Shown here: positions 17,038 to 26,262 of the stretch, piece by piece | Layout: the number at the start of each line of letters is the position of its first letter | Position numbering within the stretch: the first letter of the stretch is position 1 | DNA from: Kaistella jeonii | Lineage (GTDB): Bacteria; Bacteroidota; Bacteroidia; Flavobacteriales; Weeksellaceae | Length of the DNA: 64,000 nt | NCBI RefSeq assembly: GCF_000812865.1 | Contig: NZ_JSYL01000001.1 | Coordinates: 186,001 to 250,000, forward strand | Reading direction: 5' to 3' | Notes under the pieces: model-generated | What the model saw: the letters and a program-made list of their open reading frames with translations, nothing else | Databases searched by the model: none | What the model was told of the DNA's origin: nothing | Made by a program: the position numbers and the translations under genes

Positions 17038-17802
17038 CTAATATTTCTCTGTAAGGTATTTCCAATATCGTTTCGGTAAAGACTGTACGTGCAGTTTAAG
17101 ATTTTTTCTTTCCGGAATATTGGTCTTTACGAAATAACGTTGCCACAATTTCTGGTATTTTAATTCTTCCTCATGCAAAAGGTTTTGAGTATTGACAAAC
17201 TTGCTTTTATTAATTTCATCCGGATAAAAAAAGTCTGCATTTTCGGTGTCAGAAAATATACCGTAATGTCTTTTTAGATCAAATATCATCCATTTTTGAT
17301 CCTGATATCTTGCTTTAAAGTGTTTAAAAATAAGAGGAAGAACATTGAAGTCAGGCTCTACTTTGGCGAAATAAAAATCGTCCTGTAATTTTTCAAAACG
17401 CACAAATGCATTCATTCGGTGTATTTCCCGACCAACAGATTTGCAAACTTTTGCGATCTGCATCATATTAGCATTTGCGAAATCATTTAAAACATTTTGC
17501 TTCGGACGGGAAAGTGAATATTTTACTGCGCTAAAAATTAAATTTTCAAGTTGCGGATCTTCAGAGAGATAAACCATCAGTAATTGGGAAACGGCGCTTT
17601 TCCCGATATTGTCTTCTAACTTTTTTAAAACTCTTTCTGATTTTTCGGATTGGGTTTGAACTTCATGAACAGTGGCGAAAATATTTTCAACAGTATAATT
17701 TTCTGTGCTAAAAATTTCAGCATCTAAAAATTTATACTCGAAAACTTCGAATATCGCGGTCATTAAACCTTCAAAACTTCCATCATAAATTACGGTCGTC
17801 AT
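17038..17802 (-). CDS. TIGR03915 family putative DNA repair protein
   Basis: A 254-aa protein beginning MTTVIYDGSFEGLMTAIFEVF, the signature of TIGR03915 (DUF4130). The family has no proven biochemical activity. It is almost always encoded next to the radical-SAM partner TIGR03916, as here, and was named for its association with repair genes. The stop of the radical-SAM gene and this start share one base at 17802, so the two are translationally coupled. It is probably cytoplasmic, with no membrane segment or signal. Confidence 0.9.
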   Translation of the reverse strand: MTTVIYDGSFEGLMTAIFEVFEYKFLDAEIFSTENYTVENIFATVHEVQTQSEKSERVLKKLEDNIGKSAVSQLLMVYLSEDPQLENLIFSAVKYSLSRPKQNVLNDFANANMMQIAKVCKSVGREIHRMNAFVRFEKLQDDFYFAKVEPDFNVLPLIFKHFKARYQDQKWMIFDLKRHYGIFSDTENADFFYPDEINKSKFVNTQNLLHEEELKYQKLWQRYFVKTNIPERKNLKLHVQSLPKRYWKYLTEKY

Positions 17803-19061
17803 TAAAATAAAGTCAATTGCTCAGAAAAAGGAGAGGTAAATTTAGACTTCGTTGTATCCAAAATAATTTTCCTGAAGTTTTGATGATCGATAAAATTGGT
17901 AAAAACATTATGCGATTCAAATTCAACAAAATACTTTGCGCGATTAATGGCCACTCCGATTTTCTTTAAATGGTCTAAATTGAGTTTTTGAAATTTACGC
18001 GCCATTAAAATTTTCCGAACAGACTTTGTTCCGACACCTGGAATTCGCAACAACATTTCTTTTGGAGCAGTATTAACATTAACAGGAAACTGTTCTAAAT
18101 GTCTTAAAGACCAAGCCAACTTCGGATCGACTTCTAAATCAAGAAAAGGATTGCTTCGGTCTAAAATCTCATCAGCTTTAAATCCATAAAAACGCATGAG
18201 CCAATCGGCTTGATACAAACGATTTTCCCGAACCATCGGAACTTGCGAATGGATTGAAGGCAACCTTGCATCTTCCAGCATGGGAACGTAACCTGAATAG
18301 TAAACACGTTTTAAATTGAAGTTTTTGTAGAAATGATCCGCTACTTTGATAATTTTGAAATCTGTTTCATCGGTTGCGCCAACGATCATTTGAGTGGATT
18401 GTCCAGCTGGTGCGAACTTTGGAACTTTTTTAAAGATTTTCCGCTCATCCTTATATAATATTAACTCATTTTTCACATAAGTCATGGGTTTGATCATCTC
18501 CGAATGGGACTTTTCCGGCGCCAATAATTTCAAACCTTTTTCCGTGGGAATTTCTAAATTAACGGAAAGTCGGTCTGCGTACAATCCCGCTTCACGCATA
18601 ATTTCATCACTCGCTCCGGGAATTGATTTTAAATGAATGTAGCCGTTAAATTTATGTTCCGTTCTTAATTTTTTAGCCACGCGAACCAAACGTTCCATGG
18701 TCGTATCTGAATCGGTAAAAATTCCTGAGCTTAAAAATAATCCTTCAATAAAATTTCTGCGGTAAAAATTAATGGTGAGATCCACAACTTCTTCCACGGT
18801 GAAAGCTGCACGTTTAATATCATTTGATTTCCTCGAAACACAATACGCACAATCATAAATGCAATGATTTGTCAGCAAGATTTTCAACAACGAAACACAG
18901 CGACCATCTTCCGTATAGGAATGGCAAATTCCGGAAGCATGACTGTCTCCTAAACCACCGTTTTTATTCTTTCGGTTTCCACCACTCGAAGAACACGAAA
19001 CATCATATTTCGCTGCATCTGCGAGGATCTCTAACTTTTCCTGGATTCGATCGATATTCAT
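17802..19061 (-). CDS. Radical SAM putative DNA modification/repair protein (TIGR03916)
   Basis: A 419-aa radical S-adenosylmethionine enzyme. The cluster motif CIYDCAYC gives Cys67, Cys71 and Cys74 as ligands of the [4Fe-4S] centre. An extra Cys-rich N-terminal segment (CSSSGGNRKNKNGG) is typical of the family. Near the C terminus LLRIPGVGTKSVRKIL is a helix-hairpin-helix DNA-binding motif, supporting action on DNA. Its overlapping partner is TIGR03915. The reaction is unknown; spore-photoproduct-lyase-like repair has been suggested by analogy only. Confidence 0.92.
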   Translation of the reverse strand: MNIDRIQEKLEILADAAKYDVSCSSSGGNRKNKNGGLGDSHASGICHSYTEDGRCVSLLKILLTNHCIYDCAYCVSRKSNDIKRAAFTVEEVVDLTINFYRRNFIEGLFLSSGIFTDSDTTMERLVRVAKKLRTEHKFNGYIHLKSIPGASDEIMREAGLYADRLSVNLEIPTEKGLKLLAPEKSHSEMIKPMTYVKNELILYKDERKIFKKVPKFAPAGQSTQMIVGATDETDFKIIKVADHFYKNFNLKRVYYSGYVPMLEDARLPSIHSQVPMVRENRLYQADWLMRFYGFKADEILDRSNPFLDLEVDPKLAWSLRHLEQFPVNVNTAPKEMLLRIPGVGTKSVRKILMARKFQKLNLDHLKKIGVAINRAKYFVEFESHNVFTNFIDHQNFRKIILDTTKSKFTSPFSEQLTLF

Positions 19062-19073
19062 ATTATGTTAAAA

Positions 19074-19125
19074 AGCAACGATCAAAAATAGTTCTAATTT
19101 ATATCAAAACACATTGATCGTTGCT
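19074..19125 (-). terminator. Terminator of the pyridoxamine-oxidase-like gene
   Basis: AGCAACGATCAA (19074-19085) and TTGATCGTTGCT (19114-19125) form a perfect 12-bp stem with a 28-base loop. On the minus strand it is followed by TTTTT. It stands between the stop of the stress protein gene and the start of the radical-SAM gene, separating the two leftward units. Confidence 0.6.
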
Positions 19126-19167
19126 CTTTTTTGTAGCAAATTTTATTTGAAATTGTAGTGGTTTCCG

Positions 19168-19683
19168 TTAGACATTTAGTCCACCTTCTACTCCACCATC
19201 TTCCGTTTTAGCGCCGGTTACAGCTGCGAAAACCATTTTTGCCATGGCAAAAACTTTGTTGTCTTTGGTTTCGTAATAATATCCATCATCCGGTTTTACG
19301 CCGATTACGGTAATACGTGGATCATCTTTTCCGTCAAACCAAGCATCGGCGAAATGACTGTAATATTTTTCGATCAATGCTCTGTCTTTGGAAACTTCAG
19401 CTTTTCCTTGAATGAAAACATATTCGTAAGAAGAATTGTTTAAAAAGTAAAGTTGAGCAGTATTGTCCTTCGCTAAATTTTCGTTGTGCGTACTTTCGGA
19501 AGAACTGATAAACCATAATGTACCTTCCTCGTCAACTTCCTGTAAAGACATTGGAATGCTGTGCGCATTTTTTCCGATGTTGGTTACGAAGAAACATACT
19601 CCGGCTTTTTCTGTTAATTTTTTGATTGTTTCAATGGCTTCCTGTCCATTTAAGTCTTTGTGTGGAGATTGTGCTTGTCCCAT
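19168..19683 (-). CDS. Pyridoxamine 5'-phosphate oxidase-fold general stress protein
   Basis: A 171-aa split-barrel flavin-binding-like protein of the general stress protein 26 group. Recognisable parts are an FFVTNIGKNAHSIPMS strand near 31-46, TLWFISSSES near 55 and VFIQGKAEVSKD near 90. Members bind FMN or FAD, but most lack a known substrate. The gene stands alone between a hairpin terminator and a roughly 220-base A+T-rich upstream gap. Confidence 0.85.
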   Translation of the reverse strand: MGQAQSPHKDLNGQEAIETIKKLTEKAGVCFFVTNIGKNAHSIPMSLQEVDEEGTLWFISSSESTHNENLAKDNTAQLYFLNNSSYEYVFIQGKAEVSKDRALIEKYYSHFADAWFDGKDDPRITVIGVKPDDGYYYETKDNKVFAMAKMVFAAVTGAKTEDGGVEGGLNV

Positions 19684-19904
19684 AATAGTAATTTTTGATT
19701 AATGTTAATTTGAATGATTGAGATGAGAAATGTTTTTTTTAAAACAAATATCTTTTATCAAATCTGATTTCTGATTAATCAAATTTTAGTCCAAAAACAT
19801 ACTATCATTTTAATTTTAAGAGATTTTAATACTTTAATAAAATAGAAGTATTATAAAATTACAGAGAATTCAAAGGTATAAAATGAGAAAGAAAAAGGCT
19901 TGAT

Positions 19905-20360
19905 TTATCGCGTTTTCGACAGGAGTTCAATCGTTATTAAATCTAATTCGCCCTTATAAAATTGATCTAAAGCTTTACCAAAAATTTTATAATTTTCAGC
20001 AGGAAAGATCACAGAGTTGTTCACCACAACCGTTTTAAATAAAGTCATAGATGATTGAAACTTTAAATAATCTGGAAATCCAAAAATTTCTTCTGCCGTT
20101 TTCCCTTCAATCTCTTCGACCAATATTCTGGTGAGTTCAATAATTCTTTCAGCCAAAACAGAATTTTTTAAGTAATCAACCGCTTCATCGCTATTTTCAA
20201 TTTCAAATTTTCTGGCAATATCTGATTTTCCTAAACCTTTGATCTGAGGAAAAATATACCACATCCAGTGCGAAGTTTTTTTACCGTTTTTGATTTCCAG
20301 CCAAGCATTTTTATAAGAGTTTTCCTGGGCGATATGAAAGCGATCTAGATTGTATTTCAT
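19905..20360 (-). CDS. DUF1810 family protein
   Basis: A 151-aa protein of the DUF1810 family. It shows the typical YNLDRFHIAQE start, the SHWMWYIFPQIKGLG block near 31-45 and DYLKFQSSMTLF near 104-115. Structures in the family are helical and no function is established. It is single and leftward, with no close partner. Confidence 0.9.
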   Translation of the reverse strand: MKYNLDRFHIAQENSYKNAWLEIKNGKKTSHWMWYIFPQIKGLGKSDIARKFEIENSDEAVDYLKNSVLAERIIELTRILVEEIEGKTAEEIFGFPDYLKFQSSMTLFKTVVVNNSVIFPAENYKIFGKALDQFYKGELDLITIELLSKTR

Positions 20361-20416
20361 GTTGTGTTTTTTTAATCATCAAATAAGAAGTACAATATAA
20401 TCTTTTAAACAAAAAA

Positions 20417-20442
20417 AAAGGCAATCAAAAAGGATTGCCTTT
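20417..20442 (-). terminator. Terminator of the PepSY-like gene
   Basis: AAAGGCAATC (20417-20426) pairs perfectly with GATTGCCTTT (20433-20442) around a 6-base loop. On the minus strand the stem runs into a T tract (the A9 run at 20411-20419). It lies 10 bases past the stop of the leftward gene at 20452. Confidence 0.85.
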
Positions 20443-20451
20443 ATTAATAAT

Positions 20452-20895
20452 TTAGTCTTTTTCTACAACCAATTTTTGGAAAGCTCCATTATGATCAAAT
20501 AGTAAATCTCCTTTTGCTACTTCTGCTTCATAAACCACAGATCCATCTGCTTTTACGATTTTAGCTGCTTCTTTTATTTTACCGTATTTATTTTGAGCAA
20601 CATAAGAAATTGCGTTTTTTGGTAAATTTTTTGCATTTAAAGAAGTTTCTGTTTCTTCTTTTACTCCTGTTGAGCTATATGTTGCAGAAATCTTTTCATT
20701 GTTTAATTTAAATTCTGCTTCAAATTTTCCGTGCTCTTCGTCCCATTTTACTTTTTTTACCTGTGGATAGTCTTTTTTGAAAGCATTTTTTACATTCACA
20801 GGAACTTCGCCGCCTTTATTCATTCCGTGTTGCGCTGCAAAAGATCCTACTCCCATTACAAAAACTGATAACATTACAATTACTGACTTTTTCAT
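20452..20895 (-). CDS. Secreted PepSY-like domain protein
   Basis: 147 aa. A signal peptide (MKKSVIVMLSVFVMGVGSFAA) is followed by two short PepSY-like repeats: VPVNVKNAFKKDYPQVKKVKWDEE near 32-55 and a second beta-alpha unit near 90-145. This is the periplasmic DUF2874/PepSY-like family of Bacteroidota, often found near two-component and efflux genes. It is thought to bind or inhibit other periplasmic proteins, but the function is unproven. Confidence 0.8.
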   Translation of the reverse strand: MKKSVIVMLSVFVMGVGSFAAQHGMNKGGEVPVNVKNAFKKDYPQVKKVKWDEEHGKFEAEFKLNNEKISATYSSTGVKEETETSLNAKNLPKNAISYVAQNKYGKIKEAAKIVKADGSVVYEAEVAKGDLLFDHNGAFQKLVVEKD

Positions 20896-21074
20896 TTTGA
20901 TTATTTTTAAACTTAGGATTGAACTTGTTCCAATCTCTACTACAAATCTGCGGCATCATTCTGTAGAGAATCTGAATTTAAAACCAAAACAAATCATTTA
21001 ACATTTATTTAATACTTTTCGAATTATTTCTTTAAAATTATTTAATAATAAATCACTATTCAATCTAAATTCAA

Positions 21075-22079
21075 TTATTTTCCGATCTGCAATAAATGAA
21101 AAGACTCGTCGATGAGTGGAAATCGGTGCGTCGTCTTGTTTTCTTCCGAACCAAATTTTGCAGTCGCTACATAGATATTTTGAGAAGAAACATCGATTGC
21201 AATTGTTCGCGCTCCTTTTTCTGTGATGATGTTTGGTAATGCTACAATTTCATCTTTTGATTTTTCTAAATAAGTCGATAAAACACCGGAATAGGTTGAA
21301 GCAAAAATCATTTTAGACTTTTCGTCGAATACTACCCCATCACAACCTTTCGCAATTGGTAAAGCATTTACAATTTTTCCATCTTCTGCATTTACGATAA
21401 CCAGATGTTCTTCACATGCCGAAAATAAGCGGTGGGTTTTATGGTCGATTGCTAAACCACTCGGACTTTCATCTTTGCCCAAAGAAAAATAGTTTACAAC
21501 TTTTCCCTCCGCTAAATTGATTTCTGCAATCTTCGATTTGTCTTCAATATTGACAAAAATTTTTCCGTGTAAATCGCTTACCAAAAATTCTGGGTTCCCG
21601 ATGAGTTCGATGGTTTTTTCTACCTTTAGATCTTTTGGATTGATGATGCTTAAACTGTTACTTCCAGCATTGGCTACAATTATTTTTTTTGAATAGTCAT
21701 CAAAGATCACCGCATCAGGTTTTTGACCAACTTCGATAATTGCGATTTTTTGATTTGTTTTCACATCAAATATATACACCGAATTTGATTTTCCATTTGT
21801 AATGTAACCCCGATTATCTTGGTCAAAAGCAATTCCATGAACGCCGTTCTGGTTTTCGATGGTTCCTTGAGATGCCGAAGTTTCAGGGTTGATAATATTG
21901 ACCTGATTGGAATGACTCGCGTAGATAAAATGATTCGCCGGACAAACCGCCAGATAATCCCAACCACCACTTCCCTCCACAGGAATTGATTTTAGAACTT
22001 TAAAGGTTTCCGATTTCGTCTGACTGTTTACCAAATTTAAAACAGACAGGAAGGCTACTAAAAGCAGTTTTGTTTTCAT
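21075..22079 (-). CDS. YncE-like beta-propeller protein
   Basis: 334 aa with a signal peptide (MKTKLLLVAFLSVLNLVNS). It then carries repeated blades with patterns such as VYIFDVKTNQKIAIIEVGQKPDAVIFD and SLSIINPKDLKVEKTIELIGNP, typical of YncE/PQQ-like seven-bladed propellers. It starts only 11 bases after the stop of the RND permease and is probably co-transcribed with it. The pairing of a propeller with an efflux pump suggests an envelope role, but the ligand is unknown. Confidence 0.87.
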   Translation of the reverse strand: MKTKLLLVAFLSVLNLVNSQTKSETFKVLKSIPVEGSGGWDYLAVCPANHFIYASHSNQVNIINPETSASQGTIENQNGVHGIAFDQDNRGYITNGKSNSVYIFDVKTNQKIAIIEVGQKPDAVIFDDYSKKIIVANAGSNSLSIINPKDLKVEKTIELIGNPEFLVSDLHGKIFVNIEDKSKIAEINLAEGKVVNYFSLGKDESPSGLAIDHKTHRLFSACEEHLVIVNAEDGKIVNALPIAKGCDGVVFDEKSKMIFASTYSGVLSTYLEKSKDEIVALPNIITEKGARTIAIDVSSQNIYVATAKFGSEENKTTHRFPLIDESFHLLQIGK

Positions 22080-22090
22080 TTTTTAATAAT

Positions 22091-25000
22091 TTAATTTGAT
22101 GTAGTTGAGGAGTTCATTTTTGATTGTTCTTTGAAATGGAGTTTATTCAACAAGGTCGGGAACACTACGAGAAGTAACGGCAAAGCGATGATAAACCCGC
22201 CAATGACAGCGATCGCCAAAGGTTGATGCATTTGCGCGCCGGTTCCTATTCCTAAAGCTAAAGGCATTAAGGCGATAATTGCACCTAAAGCCGTCATTAA
22301 CTTTGGTCTTAATCTTGTGCTGATGGCATAGATCAAAGACTCTTCCTTCGATTTTTGTGCTAAAGTCTCTTCAAACTGCAGATAGGTAAAAATGGCGTTC
22401 TCGCCGATAATTCCGACCATCATAATGATTCCCGTGTAACTTCCAACATTCAAAGGCGTTCCCGTAAGAAAGAGCAAAATAAAACTGCCCGAAATTCCTA
22501 AAACGGAGACCAGTAAAATAAGAAATGCCACTGTGATATTTCTGAAAAGGAATAAAATAGTCGTGAAAACCAATAAGCATGAAACGAATAAAATTAATAG
22601 CAATTCGCTGAAAGATTTTTGCTGTTCTGCATAAGCACCGCCGTAAGAAACACTATATCCAGAAGGAAGCTTAACACTTTTGTCGATCTCTTTCTGAATG
22701 TTTTTTATTGTTCCACCCAGATCGCCATTGTCTAAACGCGCGGTTACGATGCCAATATTTTGCAGATCTTCCCTTTGAACCTCCGCGGAACCTTTTAAAA
22801 CAGACACATTTGCAAATTCTTTCAACGGTTTTAACTGTCCATTGGGCAAAGAGATCATGCTATTTTGAATCTCGTAGAGCGAAGCATTTGATTTGTTATT
22901 GTATAAAATACGAATGGGCGTAAATTGATTTTTATCAAACAGATCTCCGACGGTATTTCCACTCAGTATCGTCTGGGTTTGGTACTGAAAATTCTGCGGC
23001 GAGATCTGATACTGAGCTAAAACTGAAAAGTTGGGCGAGATCTGAATAGAAGGTCCCGCAATAATGATCCCGTCAAAAACATCTGCTGTTCCCGGAACTT
23101 TTTCTACAATTTTTGAAATTTGCTGCGAATATTGATGAATTGTCTGAACATAAGGCCCGAAAATTTTAATTTCAATCGGTTGTACACTGCTCATCAAATC
23201 GCCAAGCATATCGGTAATAACCTGCCCAAAATCTACCGTTAAGGGCAAACCTGTCGTAGCAATTTTAGCCCGAAGTTCATCTGTAACTTCTGCCGTAGTT
23301 TGGGTTCGGTCTTTTTTAAGGTTGATCAGATAATCGCCACGATTGGGTTCGGTAATAAAAAATCCCATTTGCGTTCCCGTCCTTCGGCTGTAGGCTTCAA
23401 CTTGCGGATTTGCCTTAATGATCTTTTCGACTTCCCGAAGTTCGCGGTCTGTTTCCTGCAAGGATGTTCCGGGCGGCGAATTGTAATCTAAGACAATACT
23501 CCCCTCATCCATATCGGGTAAAAATCCTGTGGAAATATTGGGAATAATCAGAGCGGTAGCTGCGACCAAAATCGCCATAAAAATATAGGTGAAAATAGGT
23601 TTTCTGATAAAAAATCCCACCCATTTTCTTTCCTTTACTTCATGATGAACTTCTTCTTTTTTTGGCGCTGTATTTTTAGATAAAAAGAGATAGATCACGG
23701 GCAATAATAGCCAGGTCACGAAAAATGAACTGACCAAAGTGATGATCATGGTGTTTGTCATGACCTTAAAATAAGCACCGGCAACACCGCTCATCAGCAT
23801 AAAAGGCAGAAAAATAACAATCGTACTGAGCGAAGAACCGACCATTGCTTTCAGCAAATAATTAACGGCTTTCTGCACCAGACTTTTACTGTTCTCTTCC
23901 GGAAATTCTTCATGCGTTCTGTGGATCTGTTCTACAATAACAATGGCATCATCGATGATCAAACCGATCGCGGCGGCAATGGCGCCCAAAGTCATGATGT
24001 TAAAAGTAGCGCCTGTTGCATACAAAACAACCATCGTTAAACAAATCGTAACCGGAATGGTGATCAAAATAGTAGCACTCGCTTTCCAGGATTTTAAAAA
24101 TATGATAGCCACGATTATTGCCAGTAAAAGTCCGATCCAAAGCGCATCCGTCACGCTTTTTATAGAACTGTTCACGAAATCTGCCTGTACGTAATAAGGT
24201 TTTAGGACGACATCTTTGGGTAAGGTTTTTTGCAGATCTGCGATCTTCAGTTCCATAGCGGTTGAGAGATCGACCACATTCGCATTGGGTTGCTGTACGA
24301 CTGCGATCAGAATACTTTCCGTTCCATTAGCGTTTACTTTGATGTACTGTTTTGCTTTATGGACTTCAATTTTGGCGATGTCATTAAAGTAAATAATTCT
24401 GTTTCCATCATTTTTAATGACTACATTTTTTAAGGCATCAAGGTTTCGTAATTGCGCATCGGTCAAGGTTAAATAAAGGAAATTATAATCTGCCGAATAA
24501 CCGTTTGATTTGATGAAATTCGTTTCATTCAGCGCCGTTTCTATGTCTTTTGGATTCAGACCCAGTTGTGTCATTTTCCCTTGATCCAAAACGGCCCAAA
24601 ACTCCTTATCTTCCCCGCCAATGATCCGGATATCACTTACGCCGGGAACTTGAGAAAGATAAGGTTTGATGGTGTAAAGCGCAAGTTGTTTCAGCGCAAT
24701 TGGCGACATCGATGTAGCATTCAAAGAATATCCCATCACCGGTAAAATGGAAGGATTCATCTTTTCTACCGTAATATTAATGTTGGGTGGCAACTGATTT
24801 TTGATCGCATTGATCTTGGCTTCGATCTGTTGCTGACTCAAATCAATATTGGAGTTCCAGCTCATAAAGGCTGAAATCTCGCAACTTCCCCTACTCGTCG
24901 TACTTTTCAGCGTTTCCAGATCGGGAATTTGTTTCACGGCGTTCTCCAACGGTCGTGTCACCGCGATGGTCATTTGATCGACGGGCTGTTCGCCAGCTTC

Positions 25001-25144
25001 TGCTATGATTTTTATTTTCGGAAAAGTGATCTGTGGAAAAAGTGAAGACTTGATATGCGAATAGGAAAAGATGCCGCCCATTAACAGGAGCAGGATCATG
25101 ACCACCAGCGGACTTTTATATGTTACAAAAAAGGATTTTTTCAT
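22091..25144 (-). CDS. Efflux RND transporter permease
   Basis: A 1017-aa inner-membrane proton antiporter of the RND superfamily. There is one N-terminal helix (about 12-32), a periplasmic porter domain, then a central bundle with GLIIDDAIVIVEQIHRTHEEFPEE (the family's acidic TM4 region) and a second repeat with IMMVGIIGENAIFTYLQFEE. SYSRRTGTQMGFFITEPNRGDY in the second porter loop resembles CusA/CzcA-like pumps more than AcrB. It is normal in length and complete. It forms a tripartite pump with the adaptor and TolC proteins encoded just upstream. Confidence 0.93.
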   Translation of the reverse strand: MKKSFFVTYKSPLVVMILLLLMGGIFSYSHIKSSLFPQITFPKIKIIAEAGEQPVDQMTIAVTRPLENAVKQIPDLETLKSTTSRGSCEISAFMSWNSNIDLSQQQIEAKINAIKNQLPPNINITVEKMNPSILPVMGYSLNATSMSPIALKQLALYTIKPYLSQVPGVSDIRIIGGEDKEFWAVLDQGKMTQLGLNPKDIETALNETNFIKSNGYSADYNFLYLTLTDAQLRNLDALKNVVIKNDGNRIIYFNDIAKIEVHKAKQYIKVNANGTESILIAVVQQPNANVVDLSTAMELKIADLQKTLPKDVVLKPYYVQADFVNSSIKSVTDALWIGLLLAIIVAIIFLKSWKASATILITIPVTICLTMVVLYATGATFNIMTLGAIAAAIGLIIDDAIVIVEQIHRTHEEFPEENSKSLVQKAVNYLLKAMVGSSLSTIVIFLPFMLMSGVAGAYFKVMTNTMIITLVSSFFVTWLLLPVIYLFLSKNTAPKKEEVHHEVKERKWVGFFIRKPIFTYIFMAILVAATALIIPNISTGFLPDMDEGSIVLDYNSPPGTSLQETDRELREVEKIIKANPQVEAYSRRTGTQMGFFITEPNRGDYLINLKKDRTQTTAEVTDELRAKIATTGLPLTVDFGQVITDMLGDLMSSVQPIEIKIFGPYVQTIHQYSQQISKIVEKVPGTADVFDGIIIAGPSIQISPNFSVLAQYQISPQNFQYQTQTILSGNTVGDLFDKNQFTPIRILYNNKSNASLYEIQNSMISLPNGQLKPLKEFANVSVLKGSAEVQREDLQNIGIVTARLDNGDLGGTIKNIQKEIDKSVKLPSGYSVSYGGAYAEQQKSFSELLLILFVSCLLVFTTILFLFRNITVAFLILLVSVLGISGSFILLFLTGTPLNVGSYTGIIMMVGIIGENAIFTYLQFEETLAQKSKEESLIYAISTRLRPKLMTALGAIIALMPLALGIGTGAQMHQPLAIAVIGGFIIALPLLLVVFPTLLNKLHFKEQSKMNSSTTSN

Positions 25145-25188
25145 TCTATTTTACACTGCATTTTTATTGCAGAAAGTTTATTTTAACA

Positions 25189-25325
25189 AAGAAAGTCACA
25201 AGAGCTTTTTGATTTTAAAGATTAGTCTTTGGCGAGTAAAAGAAAAATAAATATTTTTGCAATGCTCACGTTTTTACTTTTTTTCACTTATTTTAGCTGT
25301 ATTGCATTTATCTTTTGTGACTTTT
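25189..25325. repeat. Widely spaced inverted repeat in the adaptor-permease gap
   Basis: GAAAGTCACAAGAG (25191-25204) is complementary, with a few mismatches, to TCTTTTGTGACTTTT (25311-25325). The arms enclose about 105 bases and fill the non-coding gap between the adaptor and permease genes. The arm sequence looks like a dispersed intergenic repeat. It could also lower read-through from adaptor to permease. Confidence 0.4.
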
Positions 25326-25344
25326 GTGGTTGATGACCTCATAG

Positions 25345-26262
25345 TTACTTCTCCACTTTTACTTTTGCGTTATTTTCTAAACCATAATTTCCGGAAGTGA
25401 TAATCTGATCTTTCAGCGTAATATTGCCCGAAATAACCTGCACCCAGTTATCATTTTCAGTTCCTTTTGTGATATCAACTTTCACTGCCGTGTTCTTGTT
25501 TTTTATTTTCATCACCCAAAATTTCGTCTGCGTTTCATCCGTTAGAACTGCACTTTTAGGCACGTAAATCCCGACTTCATTATTTTTCTGTTTTAAACTG
25601 ATGCTTACAATTAAATTTTCCGGAATAGAAACGACCTCATTCGGTTTTACCAAAACTTTTTCAGTTTGCGACACCGGATCTACGGCGGGAAGAAGTTTGG
25701 CGATATGTCCCTGTATCGTTTTTCCATCCGGTAATTTAATTTGCAAATTGTTGTTATTGAGGAGCATTTCGTGGTATTCGTAGGGAACATTCATCACGAA
25801 TCCGAAAGTTGAACTATCCGTAATTCCTGCCAAAATCTCCCCTTCCTGCACATAATCTCCAACCTGATGGTTTAAGGCATTCACGAAACCTGTTGCCGGA
25901 CTGGTAACAGAAGTAACACCCGAAAATCGAAAGGAAGGATCCAGTTTATTAATGGTATTTCCCAAAGCCCGCGCTTCTTTTGTCTGAATCGAAAATAAAA
26001 GCTGACCTTTTCTTACGGCTTGGGCCAGATTAATTCTCACATTCGTAAGGTAACCTGTAGCATTTGATTTCACTTCAGATTTCAATAAATAAGTCGCTGT
26101 TGCGTTGATCGAAATATCATTATTGATGCTTAAAGTATCAGTCGGAAAAGCCACAGAAACCGGAGTTTCAGAGTTTATTACCGGTTCAGCAGAAACGGTA
26201 TCCGCATTTTTTTTACACGAAATAAGTAAAATTGAAAGCAAGAAGACGGTAACTATTTTCAT
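25345..26262 (-). CDS. RND efflux periplasmic adaptor lipoprotein
   Basis: A 305-aa membrane-fusion protein with lipobox LISC (Cys16). It is short for the family. The lipoyl/barrel-sandwich halves are visible (KSNATGYLTNVRINLAQAVRKGQLLFSI near 63-90 and SPATGFVNALNHQVGDYVQEGEIL near 120-143). The alpha-hairpin between them is nearly absent. The beta-barrel and membrane-proximal parts follow. It shares one base with the TolC gene stop (26262), indicating translational coupling. Confidence 0.9.
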   Translation of the reverse strand: MKIVTVFLLSILLISCKKNADTVSAEPVINSETPVSVAFPTDTLSINNDISINATATYLLKSEVKSNATGYLTNVRINLAQAVRKGQLLFSIQTKEARALGNTINKLDPSFRFSGVTSVTSPATGFVNALNHQVGDYVQEGEILAGITDSSTFGFVMNVPYEYHEMLLNNNNLQIKLPDGKTIQGHIAKLLPAVDPVSQTEKVLVKPNEVVSIPENLIVSISLKQKNNEVGIYVPKSAVLTDETQTKFWVMKIKNKNTAVKVDITKGTENDNWVQVISGNITLKDQIITSGNYGLENNAKVKVEK

